Positions 32,489 through 44,870 are shown, numbered from the stretch's first letter. The stretch is 64,000 nt of DNA from Plantago ovata (GCA_028274465.1 CM051456.1:87592753-87656752), one strand, 5' to 3'. Notes: generated by a model from the letters alone, not told the origin. Numbers and translations: made by a program.

Positions 32489-33880
32489 AACTAATCTACC
32501 GAATCAATCAAAAAACATATGATACAACAACCATATAAATCAAAACATGAATATAGGTTGAAGAATGCCTCAATTGACTCATACACATCCACATAAGCAC
32601 TTATGTCAAGACATGATAGTCTCTCGTAACATTCTCTACCTGGACCTAGTCAGTGACGACGTAATGAAACATGTTAAGATATGAATGGTTGTTCCATGCC
32701 TATGAAATTGAGGACTTACTGCTATTCACCAAGTTAAGACTTTTCCTCAAAGAGGTCGAACCAATACTGGCTCTCATCAAACGAAGGAGGGTTCCCTAAA
32801 AAGATAACACTCCCCTATTCTACCCATCTTTCAAGCAATGTCTTAAGATATTCACTACTTCCTAAATGGCAGGACGAGGGTGGTCTAGAACAGATGACAC
32901 TCAAAAACAAAAGACAAAAAATAGAAAATTACAACACGATTACGAACATTACAAGAATTGGAAAATGAGACACAACATTTTGCTAAACTGCTTTTTGGCT
33001 TTTTTTTTTTTTACCCTTCTTTGCTTTTTTGGGGTCTTTTCTTTTTTTTCTTTCTTTTTTTTTCTTTTCCAGTTTCTTTTTTCTTTTTTTTTCCTGGAAT
33101 TTTTCCTTTTTTTCTTTTTTTTCGATTTTTTTTAGCCAGCAGTAGCATAAGAAAAAGAAATAAAATGACTCACAAACGACTTCCCCAAACCTATTCGAAA
33201 GAATAGGTTGGAGTACAAAAATTTACGAGAAAGGAAAAATAAACTCACAACACAGAAATGAAAAATGAAAAACAAGTCTAATGATAGTGTAACCCCTCCC
33301 CAAACCTATTCGAAAGAATAGGTTGTAAACAAAGGATCACACAACCTCACACTACCTCCTTCCTAGGCATTTAGCAATCTCAAAGCATGGTGAAGACTTG
33401 TTGCCTCTTAGGTACATAATTACTCGGGAAAACAACCATAAGACCCTAACATGCATCATCCTATTATAAAGGCCTTCGTGAACCGCAGTAGAGAAAACAC
33501 CACTAACTGATGTCGAGACTACCAAGCTTAACTAAGTGCAATACATAAATGTGACAAGCCAAGCGAGAAAAACCTCAAACAAATTCATAGAGATGAAGCA
33601 TATGATTAATGGCATAGTTAGTTGATCTACCCAATAAAAAAGTTCAAAAATTCGGCAATAAACTCCATATAAAACATGCAAGACTATCCTAGGATGAATG
33701 TAGTGAATGCAACCTAAAAAACTAAGAAAGCAGTAAACGTGCAAATGCAAATGCAGACGGATAAAGCATGCAAGGTACTATACTCAACCTACCAATTCCA
33801 AGCTCTAAACCATCAATGGCGATCTCCAAACTAACAACTCTAGTTCACTTAAATCCCATCCCCCCTCATGATTTAACGCT
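32489..33880 (-). other. Element B 3' tail (continuation)
   Basis: Continues 12136-12239 after element C. It contains the pyrimidine tract (32998-33135) and the two palindromes (33188-33209 and 33303-33324) as in A, D and E. The Phe-rich open frames here are compositional. Confidence 0.75.
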
Positions 33881-34623
33881 AGTCCCTAGCAGTAAGAAAA
33901 TGAGGAAATAAGATGTGATACTAGATGTTACCGCATGGTTTGGCCTCGGTCGGCCGAGTATGCTGCTTGTGAGTTATTGGGACTGCTCTGAGAGCCTTAT
34001 ATGTGATCATCGGGGCTTGTGGTAGTGGCGGTAGTTCCATTAATAGGCCGGATAGGAACAACTTCTCCATCTGTATCATCATTGTCCGTATGGCCTTCAT
34101 TGTCACTACTATCATCACCACCATCACCAGTAGAGTTGCAGTGTCGAAGAGAATCTTCAAGATTGGCCGCCTCTGTTATGGAATGGTCCATCCTGTAGCC
34201 CTCCAATAGGTGGTGAACTGTTGAAGGGGAAAGAGCAGTGGTATCAGAGCCTCCCTCTCCAATGTTTTACACCCCGAAGAGGTTGCAGCAAGCTGCTCGG
34301 ATACTCAGAGGTTGTCTTCCATTTTTTTCCTATGTCGACCACATTCTCTACGGTTGATGCTCCTGATGTCTATATGATGCTCCCTTTAGAGGCAGTCAAG
34401 GGGCACCCCTAAGAGGGGTCGGGCACCCATGTCATTATGTTTTGGAACCAAGCTAGCGCTTCGGAACCTTCTAGCCACTGTCGACTCAAGACTGAATCCG
34501 TTGTGGTGAGATGGTCCCGGTGCCTTCCTATTCACTCGAACTCCCTTGACATGGTTGTAATCGATCTCCCTCCAATACTTCATAGTAATCAAACGGGAGT
34601 GCTCCTCTCCCTTGGCATGGTTC
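33881..34623 (-). other. Element B possible second ORF region, decayed
   Basis: Colinear with 19896-20851 of D. Minus-strand frames share ARRFRSASLVPK and the same stop at 34386. A 69-codon Asp/Asn-rich frame (34206-33997, MDHSITEAANLED) has its counterpart in D. No known domain; shorter than D because of internal deletions. Confidence 0.35.
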
Positions 34624-35162
34624 CTACAAACAACAGTTAGTACCTCGTATGACACAAAACTGACTCATGCATATGCTAATGTTAGAATGAAACACACGGG
34701 TGATAAAATCAACAATCGATCTCCGCAAATCCTTCATGTCTATTCTAGCTACTAATATGCAACACACCAAAATAAATTTGACATGCACATATCGCATTAC
34801 GCTCTTGCTAGACAACAAATAACCTAAATAATAAGGCTCAATTCATACCATAGTAGCAAAAAATTCTATCATCATAAATCCTCATACTCAACAATTATGC
34901 ATTCTACCATCATATCCATCATTATTACATCAATAAGCACAATCATATGTATGTAATCAAAGAAAAAGACATATTGCATAACAAGATAGATCATCTAGTA
35001 GCAAAATTCCCAATTCAACAACCCAAGCATAATTGAGCATGCAATTGATAGTAAATAATGCTTCTAATCACACAAACAACCTACCCATACATCACATAAG
35101 CCTAATTGAAGCTCAAATTAGAAAACCCCCAAATTTGAAAAATTAGGGTTCGTAGAAGATAC
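34624..35162 (-). other. Predicted 539-nt intron of element B second cassette
   Basis: Donor CTGAG/GTATC at 35163/35162, acceptor TTTGTAG/GAACC at 34624, preceded by TACTAAC, the plant branch-point consensus, about 12 nt before the AG, which is close. Matches D and F. Confidence 0.5.
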
Positions 35163-35696
35163 CTCAGATCTGGAAAATGAATGCACTAGGGTGAAATTTG
35201 TTCGGATGAAAAGAAAGAGCACGTAATGGACTTCGATTGAAGCTATAGAACACTAAATTTGGTGGAGTAATGAAGGTTTTATGAAGATTTGAAGATATTT
35301 TCGCAAAATTCGGTTTTTGGGGAGAAAGAGGAGGAGAGGATGAAGAAAATGAGCTGAAAAGGAAGACTTCCGCATTTTTATCTTTCAGAGATTGTGGGCG
35401 ATTCGCCCCCCATGGGGGGTGATTCGCCCCCACCTCCCGATGCGGGGGGACGAAATCCTCCGAAAAAACACGGTTTTAAGTCCCCGAAAACCATTTTTCT
35501 CATAAAACCACTCGTAAAATCTCACTCAAACATAACATAAGCACATACGACACAGAGACGAACAAATTCACATATGAAAATAAAATTTTTCAAGTATGAA
35601 TGCATGCAATAAAGCGGTAAAAAAGCGATATAAACTCCGGGTTGCCTCCCGGATAGCGCCATTGTTTAAAGTCTTTGACTCGACTCCTGTCTGCGC
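35163..35696 (-). promoter_or_regulatory. Element B GC palindromes, leader exon and post-gag hairpin
   Basis: Contains GGGCGATTCGCCCC-type palindromes (35397-35432), a UTR-like segment and the hairpin CCGGGTTGCCTCCCGG (35637-35652). Colinear with D 21396-21915 and F 52795-53398. Confidence 0.45.
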
Positions 35697-37856
35697 CTAG
35701 CTCTTCTTCTTGAGGGTACTAGACTTCCCCTTCACGGATCTTCTCCTCATGCCTCGAACCTGTGAATAAGAATGAACATAGGAAGCAAGACCACAGTAGT
35801 TAATTGTGTGAGAAGTATCAGGTGGATCAGATATGGCTCGCAACACATGTCGCTTGCCATCCACCTCAATAGTGCAAGTCCTTCGGTAGATGTCTATCAC
35901 GGAGCGTAGCTTAGTCAAGAACGTTCGCCCCAAGAGAACGACATCCCCCGTCCCAGGTGTAGAAGCCGGCATAACTACAAACTTGGTGTATACAGAAGCT
36001 TCACCAATCTTGACCAATACATTCTTCACAACGCCTTCGGGTCTCACAAAGGATCCATCCGCCAATTGCACAATAGCCTTATGCTCAGATAGTTTTCCAA
36101 GGCTACTCTTCTCGAACACATTCACAGGGAGCACATTAGAGTAGGATCCTGTGTCTAGTGTGGCACGGACATCTTCAAGCTCACAAATCCCGACCTTAAC
36201 ATCGAAACTTTGAGGGAGTGGCTCGGGATCCTCTTGCTCCTCTTCACTCTCGTCAGAACCAAGGTCCTTCTCTTCTTCCTTAGCCTGTGGGGGCACTTCC
36301 CCCTTCCAACACTCGCACTTAGCAACCTTCTTGATGGTGATTTCAACAGGTAGATCACCCGCCAAGGTAATGGACATCGACTTCTCAGTGTTGCTAGGCA
36401 GCTTGCCTTGCTCCCTACTTGCTCCTCGGTCGATATAGTCTTGCATCTTTTGTTGGGCAAGCCTCGTGCTCTCTTTCAATCGATCTAGTCTCGCCCTAGT
36501 CTTCTCAGAATCTTCTTCATAACGTTTGAGAAAACTTTGGGTGTGATCGACCATCTTTTGCAAGTTCTCCATCAGTTTAGCCGACTTCGACTTCCGTTGC
36601 TCTTTCGGAACGGGGTTTTCGCAGTGGTCATTACCATAGTTAAGCCTACTACGGTCTTGGTTAGGGCCATAAGTTTGGCTAGCCGGTGCATATCTTTGAT
36701 TGTTTCGGAACCCTCTTCTCCAAAATCCACCTCGAGGATTCCTACTATCTTGTCCGTAGCTAGCTTCTTCAGTACCAAACTCCGTAGCAAAGGCTTCCTC
36801 TTCGCCTCCTTGAGCCCAGTTGCCATCATCATACGCAAGCTCCGATCTACACATATGAGCTCCATGCCCATAGTTCTTGCATATTCGGCAAACTTCGTTC
36901 GAAACAGATGTTCCAGTGGCGCTCTTGAGGACTTGTTTCAATTCGTTGGTAAAGCACTCGAATTGATCCCCATTCCCCCTATACATAGGGGCTTCTTGAG
37001 TAGGTGGTGCTTCAGGTCCACGTCTCCTAACCATTGCCCTTGGGTCCTTGAACTGCGAACCCTTAGAAAGCCTTTCAAAAACTGCCCAGACGGCTTCTGC
37101 GGTTTCCTCCCAAATATTGCCTCGGCTTTGGAAATCCACCACTTGTTGGTTCTCGAAGGTTAGTCCATTGTAGAAGTGTTGGACTAGGTCAGAAAGCTCA
37201 AAACCATGGTGAGGGCACTTGTTCGTGAGATCTTGGAACCTCTCAAACGCGGTGTAGATGGTCTCATCATAGTCCTGTTTGAATCCAGTGATTTGCGCAT
37301 TTAGCGCGGTAGTCAAGGTGTGAGGGAAGTATTTTTCTATGAAAGCTGAAAAAACCTTCTCCCAAGTGTCCAGCGAGCCTGCTGGTATAGAACTCAACCA
37401 CGACTTGGCTCTGTTGGCTCTGTCGCCAAGTCCCATAGCAAAAACCTTCATCCGCAACTCATCCGTTGTTATTTCAGCTCCGGGTCGTGGGAGTTGGTTG
37501 ACGAAATCATCGATATCGTGCAAGTACCCCATCACATCTTCCCTTGCAAAGCCATAGAACCTCGGAAGTTGTTGGAATGCGTGGTTCTTGATTTCCAGAT
37601 CTGGAGTTGCAGACGAAAGAACAATCGCCGGCCCCCTCATACGATCCTTGGAGGGTTGAACCCATGCTTTTAGTGGTCTAGCTTCTGCCATTCCGTTGAT
37701 TTCCTTGAAAAGACTGTGTGGAGATTCAGAGAAATCGGTATCCTCTATTTCCTCTAGTTCACGCCTTTAAAGTAGTCGCCTTCTTTGGTGGTAGACTCTG
37801 TCGATCTCAACAATTGAATCAGCAAGCGGTGTTCCTCTAGATCGTGTATGTGGCAT
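35697..37856 (-). pseudogene. Element B gag-protease polyprotein
   Basis: A 720-codon reading frame starting MPHTRSRG at 37856. Domains as in F: gag core, CCHC knuckle CRICKNYGHGAHMC, charged linker, and a retropepsin-like domain with intact LDTGSYSNVLP and VVLLGRTFLTK. Codon 30 is TAA (37769-37767) where F has CAA, so translation would stop early; the following open part begins at 37691 (MAEARPLK). A 9-nt duplication adds three residues before AKSWLSS. The product would be capsid plus protease with no polymerase, so B depends on another element for reverse transcription and integration. Confidence 0.88.
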
Positions 37857-37980
37857 ACACTATCTGTAACAAACTAGGAAAAGAGTATAAGAGAGAGATT
37901 AAATAGGAAAACTAAAACTACTAGAACTAGGAATTGAATGCTGAAAATATAAACAAATTAAACAGAAAAAAGGAGTATAG

Positions 37981-37998
37981 TCCCCGGCAACGGCGCCA
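37981..37998 (-). promoter_or_regulatory. Element B primer binding site (tRNA-Asp)
   Basis: The minus strand reads TGGCGCCGTTGCCGGGGA, 3 nt from the 5' LTR; typical of the Athila/Tat group. The stretch up to the gag ATG (37857-37980) is leader. Confidence 0.92.
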
Positions 37999-38001
37999 AT
38001 T

Positions 38002-39256
38002 TGACGAACGCGTTTGGATGTCGTGGTCCAAGCAGTCAAATAAATTTGTTTTTAGCCAAAGGCAATTCACAACTACAACGAAAACCGTAGTGTAGCAGTA
38101 GAATAACCTCGAGTGTCGATCTCTAAGGACTATAACTAGCTTTATCTAATCTAATTTAGAATATAAAATAGCAGACGACTTAGCAAAGGTTTTTCTTAAC
38201 AGATAATGAAGATTGGTGATAGTATGGTCATTCAAAGAATAACGGGTTAATAATTATGCGTAAATTCCTCGGTCTTGCATGGAGATCTTTGATCAATGAA
38301 TTGTCCAGTTGCAATTGTCAAACACTACGAAGATATAGATTTAGATAGGTCAAAGACCAATGAATTTTCCAATTGTGTTCGTTAATTAATCAACAATACG
38401 AAGATAGAGATTTAGATAGATCAAAGAAATAAAGCAATAACACAGAGTATAATGCGCGATATAGCCATTAGCATAATTATCAACCCTTCGCTAAGAAATC
38501 ACATACTATCACCAACGAGAAGTTTAGCTACTCATAGTTGTCATGCAAGCAACAGAAATCATAGAAGAAAACATGTTGAAAGATATATAAAAATAAGTAG
38601 AAAAACTGTAAGATACAATGTTACCGAAGGTTGTCAATCTCCGAAGAATCGCGATCTTACAAGCTCCAAACTGCTAAGAAAAAGTATCTCCTAAGCTAAG
38701 AACCCCCAGAACAGGCTCTGGGGAATTCCTACCTAAAACTACAGAGAAAGGTGAGAGAAAAGGTCTGGAAAAGTATGAAAAACAGAGAAAAACTGAGCAA
38801 CTATATATAGGCTTCGAATTGTGTGCGGCGAAGGGCCCCACACACCGGGCGATTCGCCTGGTGTGGGGCGATTTGCCCCACATCCCGGGCGATTCGCCCG
38901 GGTGTAAATTTCGGCCCAGAACGCGTTTTCGACGCGTTTTTGGATTTCTTTCCCTTTTCGGACTCGGTTTATGACTTCTAGTGGCCTTCTAGCCTCCAGA
39001 TTCGACCCCTAGACTTCAAATCCTATCCGGAATCTTTCAGATACTCCAAATAGGCTTCTGGAACACCAATTCCTTGTCTACTTCAATATAATTGCCCGGA
39101 AAACCTCATTTTTCAACCAAAACCTGTAAAATAAAAACTAAAGGGAAACGTGACACTATTCTAATAAAATGCACTAAAATATAGCTTAATTAACATAGAG
39201 GATAGCTAAAATAGGTGAAAAAGACTTAAATGAAAGTGTAAAATACACATTCATCA
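38002..39256 (-). repeat. Element B 5' LTR
   Basis: A 1,255-bp LTR with the GC palindromic block (38820-38902) and a TATA box TATATATA near 38803. Followed by the TSD CTCAG at 39257-39261. Confidence 0.93.
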
Positions 39257-39437
39257 CTCAGTAGGATGCCCTCGAGTTATGCGGGTGCGACTTGGAATCC
39301 TTTACATTTGATGATTTCCTTAGCACGCTCTACTATAAAGAGTTCATCATCAGAATCAATGAAACCCATATCACCGGTATGTAACCACCCTTGTTTGTCG
39401 ATTGTCCGCTTCGTTGACTTTGGATCATTCAAGTAAC
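39257..39437 (-). pseudogene. 4-coumarate:CoA ligase-type exon, 5' segment
   Basis: From the acceptor at 39438 the minus strand encodes [53 protein letters not shown], then a stop, then LEGILLS. These are core motifs of plant 4CL and 4CL-like adenylate-forming enzymes (the GWLHTGD hinge region and QVAPAELE), which activate hydroxycinnamates or related acids to CoA esters. An intron just before GYLN is usual for 4CL genes. GAA (Glu of VAPAELE) is TAA here. With this nonsense codon and the 28-kb insertion in the same exon, the gene is dead or a fragment. 4CL cannot be separated from 4CL-like paralogs on 70 residues. Confidence 0.85.
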
Positions 39438-40247
39438 CTACGTACAAATATATAGTAGATATATGTAGTATTTTTAAGATGAATATATGTTTCAACAGAA
39501 ACTAAAAAGTAGTAGATGTCTAGATCATAAAGGAGACAAATTTTCCGGGTTAGACAACATATATTCCACACTCGTGCATGCGCCACTTCATTCTTAGGAC
39601 TTCTCCAACAGTTGGTACTCATTTTGAGCCTTAACTCTGCCACATTCCACTCTATTTCAGCTCCAACACTACAACAGTTGCTTCCCTTTGACCTGTCTTT
39701 TTTCTTTTTCTTTACTCATTTCTTTCAAAACTTCATATTAATTTCATTTCATTCCACACTCGTTTTCTTGCGCCACTTCATTCTTTGGACTTCTCAAACA
39801 GTTCATACCCACTTTGAGCCTTATCTCTACCACATGATCATTACACTCTATTTCGGCTCCAACACTACAATAGTTGCTTCCCTTCGACCCGTCTTTTTCT
39901 TTTTCTTTTCTCATTCTTTCAAAACTTCATTATTAGTTTCATTTCCATTATTTTTAATTAATTGCAATTACATTATATCAATTTTGAAAATGACAATATT
40001 TCAAAATAAATAGTACTAAGATTTGAACTTTTTTCATCATGTTAGGGTGTATTATTTTTATTTATAATATTAATTATTAAATGATTATCGTATAAGTGAG
40101 TTTTATTTTTTTCCAACTATTATTATTTAGAAAAAATACAAATGTAAAAACAAAAAGGAATAAAATAAAAATTAAAAACCAAAAAGAATAAAAGAAGTAA
40201 AGGAAAATATGTAAAATCCGGAATAAAGAGCATAATAGATCTTAAAG
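39438..40247 (-). other. 4CL-type intron/flank with 188-bp tandem duplication
   Basis: Non-coding. Two diverged tandem copies at 39563-39750 and 39751-39945, both starting ATTCCACACTCG and containing GCCACTTCATTCTT, GCTCCAACACTACAA and CCCTT(T/C)GACC. No further 4CL exons can be recognised. Confidence 0.6.
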
Positions 40248-40880
40248 GCCTAGACCTGGCAAACGGGTTGATCAGATCGGATTGTTCGGATCGGATGATT
40301 TTGGGTGAGTAAGTTTGTTTTGGTGATTTCGGATCGGATTGGATCGGGTCGGAATCGGATGTGTTCGGATTTCAAGTTTAAATCGGATTCGGATGTTATT
40401 CGGATTATAAATTTCAAAACATTTCAAATCAGGTCAATTCGGATCGGGCCAATTCAGATTCAGTATTGATTGAATATTTCAAAGCAAAATTATTTATAAT
40501 GAAAATTTATGAAATATTACAACTTTAAAATATTTATTATAAGTTAGTTATATATAAAAAATATATTTAAATGAAAATAATTATGTATTCCCTATAAATT
40601 TAATTCGGGTCATTTCGGATTGAGAAAGTTCGGGTTACAATTAATTCAGATCATGTGAATTTCGGATTGAATTTATTCAAAATATTTCGTATTATTTAAT
40701 TCAGATAAAATAATTTCGGGTGTTTTCGGATCGGGTTTTGGATCAAAGGTTGGATGGTTGACCATAATTTTTCGGGTGAGACTTCGAGTTTAGGATCGGA
40801 TTGGGTCGGATTTCGGATTTCAAATTCGGATGGCTTTTGCCGGCCCATTTCATATTCAGCTGGAGTTGGCACATACCAGG
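40248..40880. repeat. TCGGAT-rich repetitive element, possibly a non-autonomous DNA transposon
   Basis: Dense repeats of TCGGAT/TCGGGT/TTCGGATT on one strand. It begins near CTAGACCTGGCAAACGGG and ends near GGCTTTTGCCGGCCC. Sequences with GGCAAACGGG-type ends are common in plant hAT-like non-autonomous elements, but I could not establish a convincing TIR pair or TSD. Confidence 0.4.
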
Positions 40881-41250
40881 GCAAAAAAAAAAAAAAGTTA
40901 ATAAATATTTTATGATGTTAAATTGAACTCCCTCCATTTATTAACGAATAAATTTTTTTAGGTGTTTCACTATGTTTTTAAAGAATGTAATTTAAGGTTG
41001 TGTATTAGATATATAATATTACAATTCAAGGTACCCTTCCTCTTTTTTTTCTCTTTTATTTTTATTTTTATTTTTATTTTTTAACGATAAATAATCCTAC
41101 CCAATCATTACCTTAAACGACATCCTTTAAAAATTAGAAGTAGTAAGTATTAAGTGGATAGTCAGACATTAAAAGTAATTTGTTTTTAACATATTATACA
41201 ATTATTTCAACTTATAGTTAGTTAGAAAACATATAAATCGGCGCTTTCAT
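40881..41250. other. AT-rich stretch with a Stowaway-like end
   Basis: AACTCCCTCCATTTATTAACG at 40925-40945 matches the usual CTCCCTCC start of Stowaway MITEs. No matching opposite end is clear, so it may be degraded. The rest is homopolymeric A/T runs. Confidence 0.35.
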
Positions 41251-42793
41251 GAGAAAGAGAGGAAAACACAAGACTTTCAGGAAAATATCAGTTTATTAAT
41301 CAAAGCAAATATAATAGAGTCACATGCGACATATAAATAGTAGTTACCGGGTAACGGTCTTCGTTAAAGAGATGTAAACGGAAAAATAACATAATAGAAT
41401 CTAGTTGCCTTATATCTCTAACCTTCTCGAAACCCTAGATACTCCCCTATCCATAAACATAAAAGAACTATTCTAGATGCTTCACGTTGATGGAGTTGTC
41501 GGCCCCTAAATTAACCATGACTTGGGCGGCCCGTGCGGATAGAAATCACAACAATATTGACCCCTTCAGACCAAGCACCCCAATTTTCTTCCATTTTCAC
41601 CGCACCTTCGTCAATTGACTGACTATTGCCCCTCCATCGTCCACTGAATCAAACACGAGGATCACCATAACGAGCAGTACAACCATGATCACCCGCCCAT
41701 ACTGCAACCTTCTTCTACAAGGTCTAAAACTGGCACCTCCACTTTCTCGGAATCCGCATGAACCGCCTGGGTTGAATACCATAGCCACAGCTCCGGATCT
41801 TCTTATCATCAGTAGTTGCACGGTCCCTGGAATTTTCTCTAACTCACTTTTGAAGAAACAAATATTTAGGGGCTCCATAAATTCGTCTGATGTTTCATTC
41901 TTGAATGTACCCAACTTATTATTCTAGCACATTTGTACCATGCACAACTCATGACTCCTCCGGTTGTATTTCTCTAGTCCAAGATCAACTGGCAAAGCTT
42001 TTCCCTCTTACGTCTTTGAACTTGAAACCTGGCCACCTCCAAGAGTGACGGTCTAGCCATTCCAAACATCCACCCAATCGCGTCTTCTTTGGTAATTTAT
42101 CACCAAAGTTGTTGAACTCCTCGTCTTCAGCAACTGATGTCTCCACAACGTTGTCTGCTACAGCTGCTTCCGTACAACTTGCATATCCGTGTTTGTCGCC
42201 TTCGGATGCTTCGAAAATCTTATCTACGATCTCCGATATATACACCACTCTTGGCATTGTCAACCATTTGCGCTTTGACAGTCTTTACCATGTTCTTCAT
42301 GCACTCACTCTCTACTTTTAGGCTTTTTGACAACATAGGCTAACGGTAGCGATCGTTCAACACTACATATGATTACCACACCTACCCTAGTACCTTGTTG
42401 ACCAACACAAATGTACCCAAGATTATGATGAAGTCAATTATTGGAAGAAATATTCGGTACCTGAGCTGAATAAGCATAAATTTTGGCTTCTAGGCTCCTC
42501 TCAAGCTTCGTTGGCTTATCCTATGAGTATGTAACCTTATTTTGAGGTCTGAAAACACCTTAAAAGCCTCCAATGCGCTCCAGGTTCGTAATTTGTAGTT
42601 CACGGATTGGACAGATTGTAACACCAACAATATGAGACAATGTTTTGTTTCTCATATCCATGCATGTGAGGGGTAGGTTAGCCACGTGATGGTTGTCTTG
42701 TCTAGCTCATGTTTCAACTCTTGGCGTATGAGTATCACATGTTTACTATTCATCATAAAATCATTACAATTGAGAGCGGTAGGTGAGCCTTTA
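41251..42793. other. Unassigned region with two small open frames
   Basis: A minus-strand frame at 42263-41985 (92 aa) contains EWLDRHSWRWPGFKFKDV; another at 41914-41597 (105 aa) has a hydrophobic run VIMVVLLVMVILVF. A TATA-like TATTTATATG occurs on the minus strand near 41335. I recognise neither protein. This may be a decayed host gene or the interior of an unknown element; the following LTR at 42794 has no matching element interior here. Confidence 0.3.
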
Positions 42794-44818
42794 TGTAACT
42801 CCCTGTTTTATTTATTTATTTATTTAATTATTTGATTATCGGAGTAAGTTAATTTAGTCGGTAATTATTTAATTTACATCCCGCGTAAACGAATTCGTCT
42901 TTTGCTAGTTTGCGTAGAATTAGTTCGTCCCGTTTCGTTGGGTCAGTTAGCGATCTGAAATAAGGCCAAGTTATGCTAGCTAATGGCCCATTTCGCTTGG
43001 CCCAATCCGTCTCTGCTGGCCCATTTTCAGTTGGAGTCCAAGTCTTGGCCCATGGTCTCAAAAACCCTAACCCTAATTGTTTGCCTCCATTCATCAAACT
43101 ACTCCACTCCCTCTTTCCCTCTCTCCCCCACGTTCCAATCTGAAAAGAAGAAAGAAGAAAAACTTCTCCACTCCCCTCCTCTCTCTCTCTCTCTCGCTCG
43201 CCACCATCAAACCACCATCTCCATTGTTCTTCTCATCATCAACCCCATCCATCTTTAACCAAACCGCTGCCGGCCGTCGCTTGCCGCCGCCCCTATTCGA
43301 ACTCCTCTGATCCTTAGCCGTCGTCTCCAGATCGGGCCGTTGCTCCACCGTTTCAATTCGCATCGGTCGAGTACTCTCCGGATTGTTAGAGTTCTGTTCA
43401 TGGGTCCTCCGTCTCACCTCCGATTCCGTTTCCGTCCGTAGGTTTCTGGTCCCGTTCCGTTCGCTGTCCCTCGGTTCTGCTCGCCCGTTCCGATTAGCTC
43501 TGATAAGTCTCTGTTCGGCTCAACTCCGATGCATTCGGATTCAAATCATGAATGGTATCCAATTTTAATTCCTCTGTTCTCTCTTGATATGCAGCTTACA
43601 CACGTTTTCCAGTCCGTTCGAAGGTATCCATCTGATCCGGTTGTTCGTTTTCGGTTTTCCTTAATTTTTTTCCATTTTTCTGTTTTGCCCGTTTTACCCC
43701 TGATGCAATCTGGCCTCGTATTTGAACTGAGAACCGGGACCTAGGATAGTTTGTTGTTGTTGTGGTTAGACTGTTGATTTTTTGATTGATCTCGTATATT
43801 GACCGTGTTGGAATTGTTTGACTTCGAAAAATTGAACTGGACCTTAGTAGAGTAATCTGAACCTTGAGGACTTGTTTGAGTTTTATGAAATTTGAAAGGA
43901 CCTTTTCGCAATTTACGTTGACCATGTTGACTAAGGAGTAGTTTGAAAGACTTGTGTGTTTCTGGGGATTGTTGTGCAAGTTTAAGACACTGTTGGACTT
44001 GTCTGTATTTTCTGAAAACTAAAAGGACCTTTCTGCAATTATTGTTTTGAGGGAAAATTAGTACTTTCACCTTCTGGACCAAATTGTTAATTCTAGTTTC
44101 TTTTGAGGACTGTTTTGAAATTTACAGAAATTATAGTACTGTTTTGCAATTTTCCTCTGAGGGTACTTAGGTAATTTTCAGAGAGTAAAAGAGTGTTTTC
44201 TGAAAATTGTTCAACTTAAATAGTTTCTGTCTTGTTGTTTTGTAACTGTTTGACTTGCTAGCTTAGTTGGTTAGGTATTCTTTGACTAACCTAGAGGTCT
44301 CGAGTTCGAATTCTACCTTAACCCTTCTGCTACCTGTCTTTTATTTTGCCTTTCATTCGACTCTAGATGGTAACACTGGGTTATGTTTAGGTTTTCTGTT
44401 GTTCGTTGCGCCGTCATTCAAGTCTTGACTCTGTGATGTAGTGCTTAAGTCTCTAAGGTGAGTGTTCACCCCAACACTTATCTATTTACGAAAAACTTGA
44501 AGGCTCTATGATAATCTGTATCTATTAATATATGTTCTGTTTTACCGTATGCTTTCGCTTAAAAGTAACTAAGTCATAAGTATGACTATTTATTTATCTA
44601 TGTTTGTTACTACTCTGTTCTGGACTAATTCTTTTGCAGGAAAATTTCTCGATGTTTCGAAGACTAATTATTATTATATGTTTGCTATGTTGTCTGTGTC
44701 TGTTCTGTTGATTTCTGTGTGACCGGTCGATTAGGTCGTAATTAGGTAGACTTGGGTAATGAGGACTATCGAGTTTATTTGGTTATTGCCTAGTCTAATC
44801 CCTTTTAAACTCTCTGTC
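42794..44818 (+). repeat. Second Tekay-like LTR copy, 3' truncated
   Basis: Begins TGTAACTCCCTG and matches the reverse complement of 3776-6439 through about the first 2 kb. This includes the CT-rich 5' part, the tRNA-like segment and the AAAGGGATTAGACTAGG region. It stops at the foldback at 44776-44850 before its PBS end. Open frames in 42983-43744 are LTR leader sequence. Confidence 0.75.
44259..44312 (+). ncRNA. tRNA-like A/B boxes in the second Tekay-like LTR
   Basis: TAGCTTAGTTGG (44259-44270) and GAGTTCGAATT (44302-44312) at tRNA-like spacing, corresponding to 4857-4910 on the other strand in the first copy. Confidence 0.42.
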
Positions 44819-44850
44819 TAAAAGGGATTAGACTAGGCAATAACCAAATA
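44776..44850. repeat. Perfect 32-bp inverted repeat at an element junction
   Basis: Arms 44776-44807 and 44819-44850 are exact reverse complements with an 11-nt loop. The left arm is ordinary LTR sequence; the right arm is an inverted copy of it, followed by the broken end of Sirevirus copy H. Confidence 0.9.
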
Positions 44851-44870
44851 AAAGGGATTATTTGGTTACT

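Larger units (their letters stand above)
10880..39256 (-). mobile_element. Element B: Athila-family gag-PR retrotransposon, 28.4 kb with nested insertions
   Basis: Minus-strand element with LTRs at 38002-39256 (5') and 10880-12135 (3') and the TSD CTCAG at 10875-10879 and 39257-39261. It has an 18-nt Asp-type PBS, gag-protease at 35697-37856 and a PPT adjoining 12136. Copia element C is inserted at 12239/12240. Without C, B would be about 8.1 kb. It has no RT, RNase H or integrase. By eye the two LTRs differ at roughly 2-3 percent of positions, more than those of C, as expected for the older, outer insertion. Confidence 0.93.
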
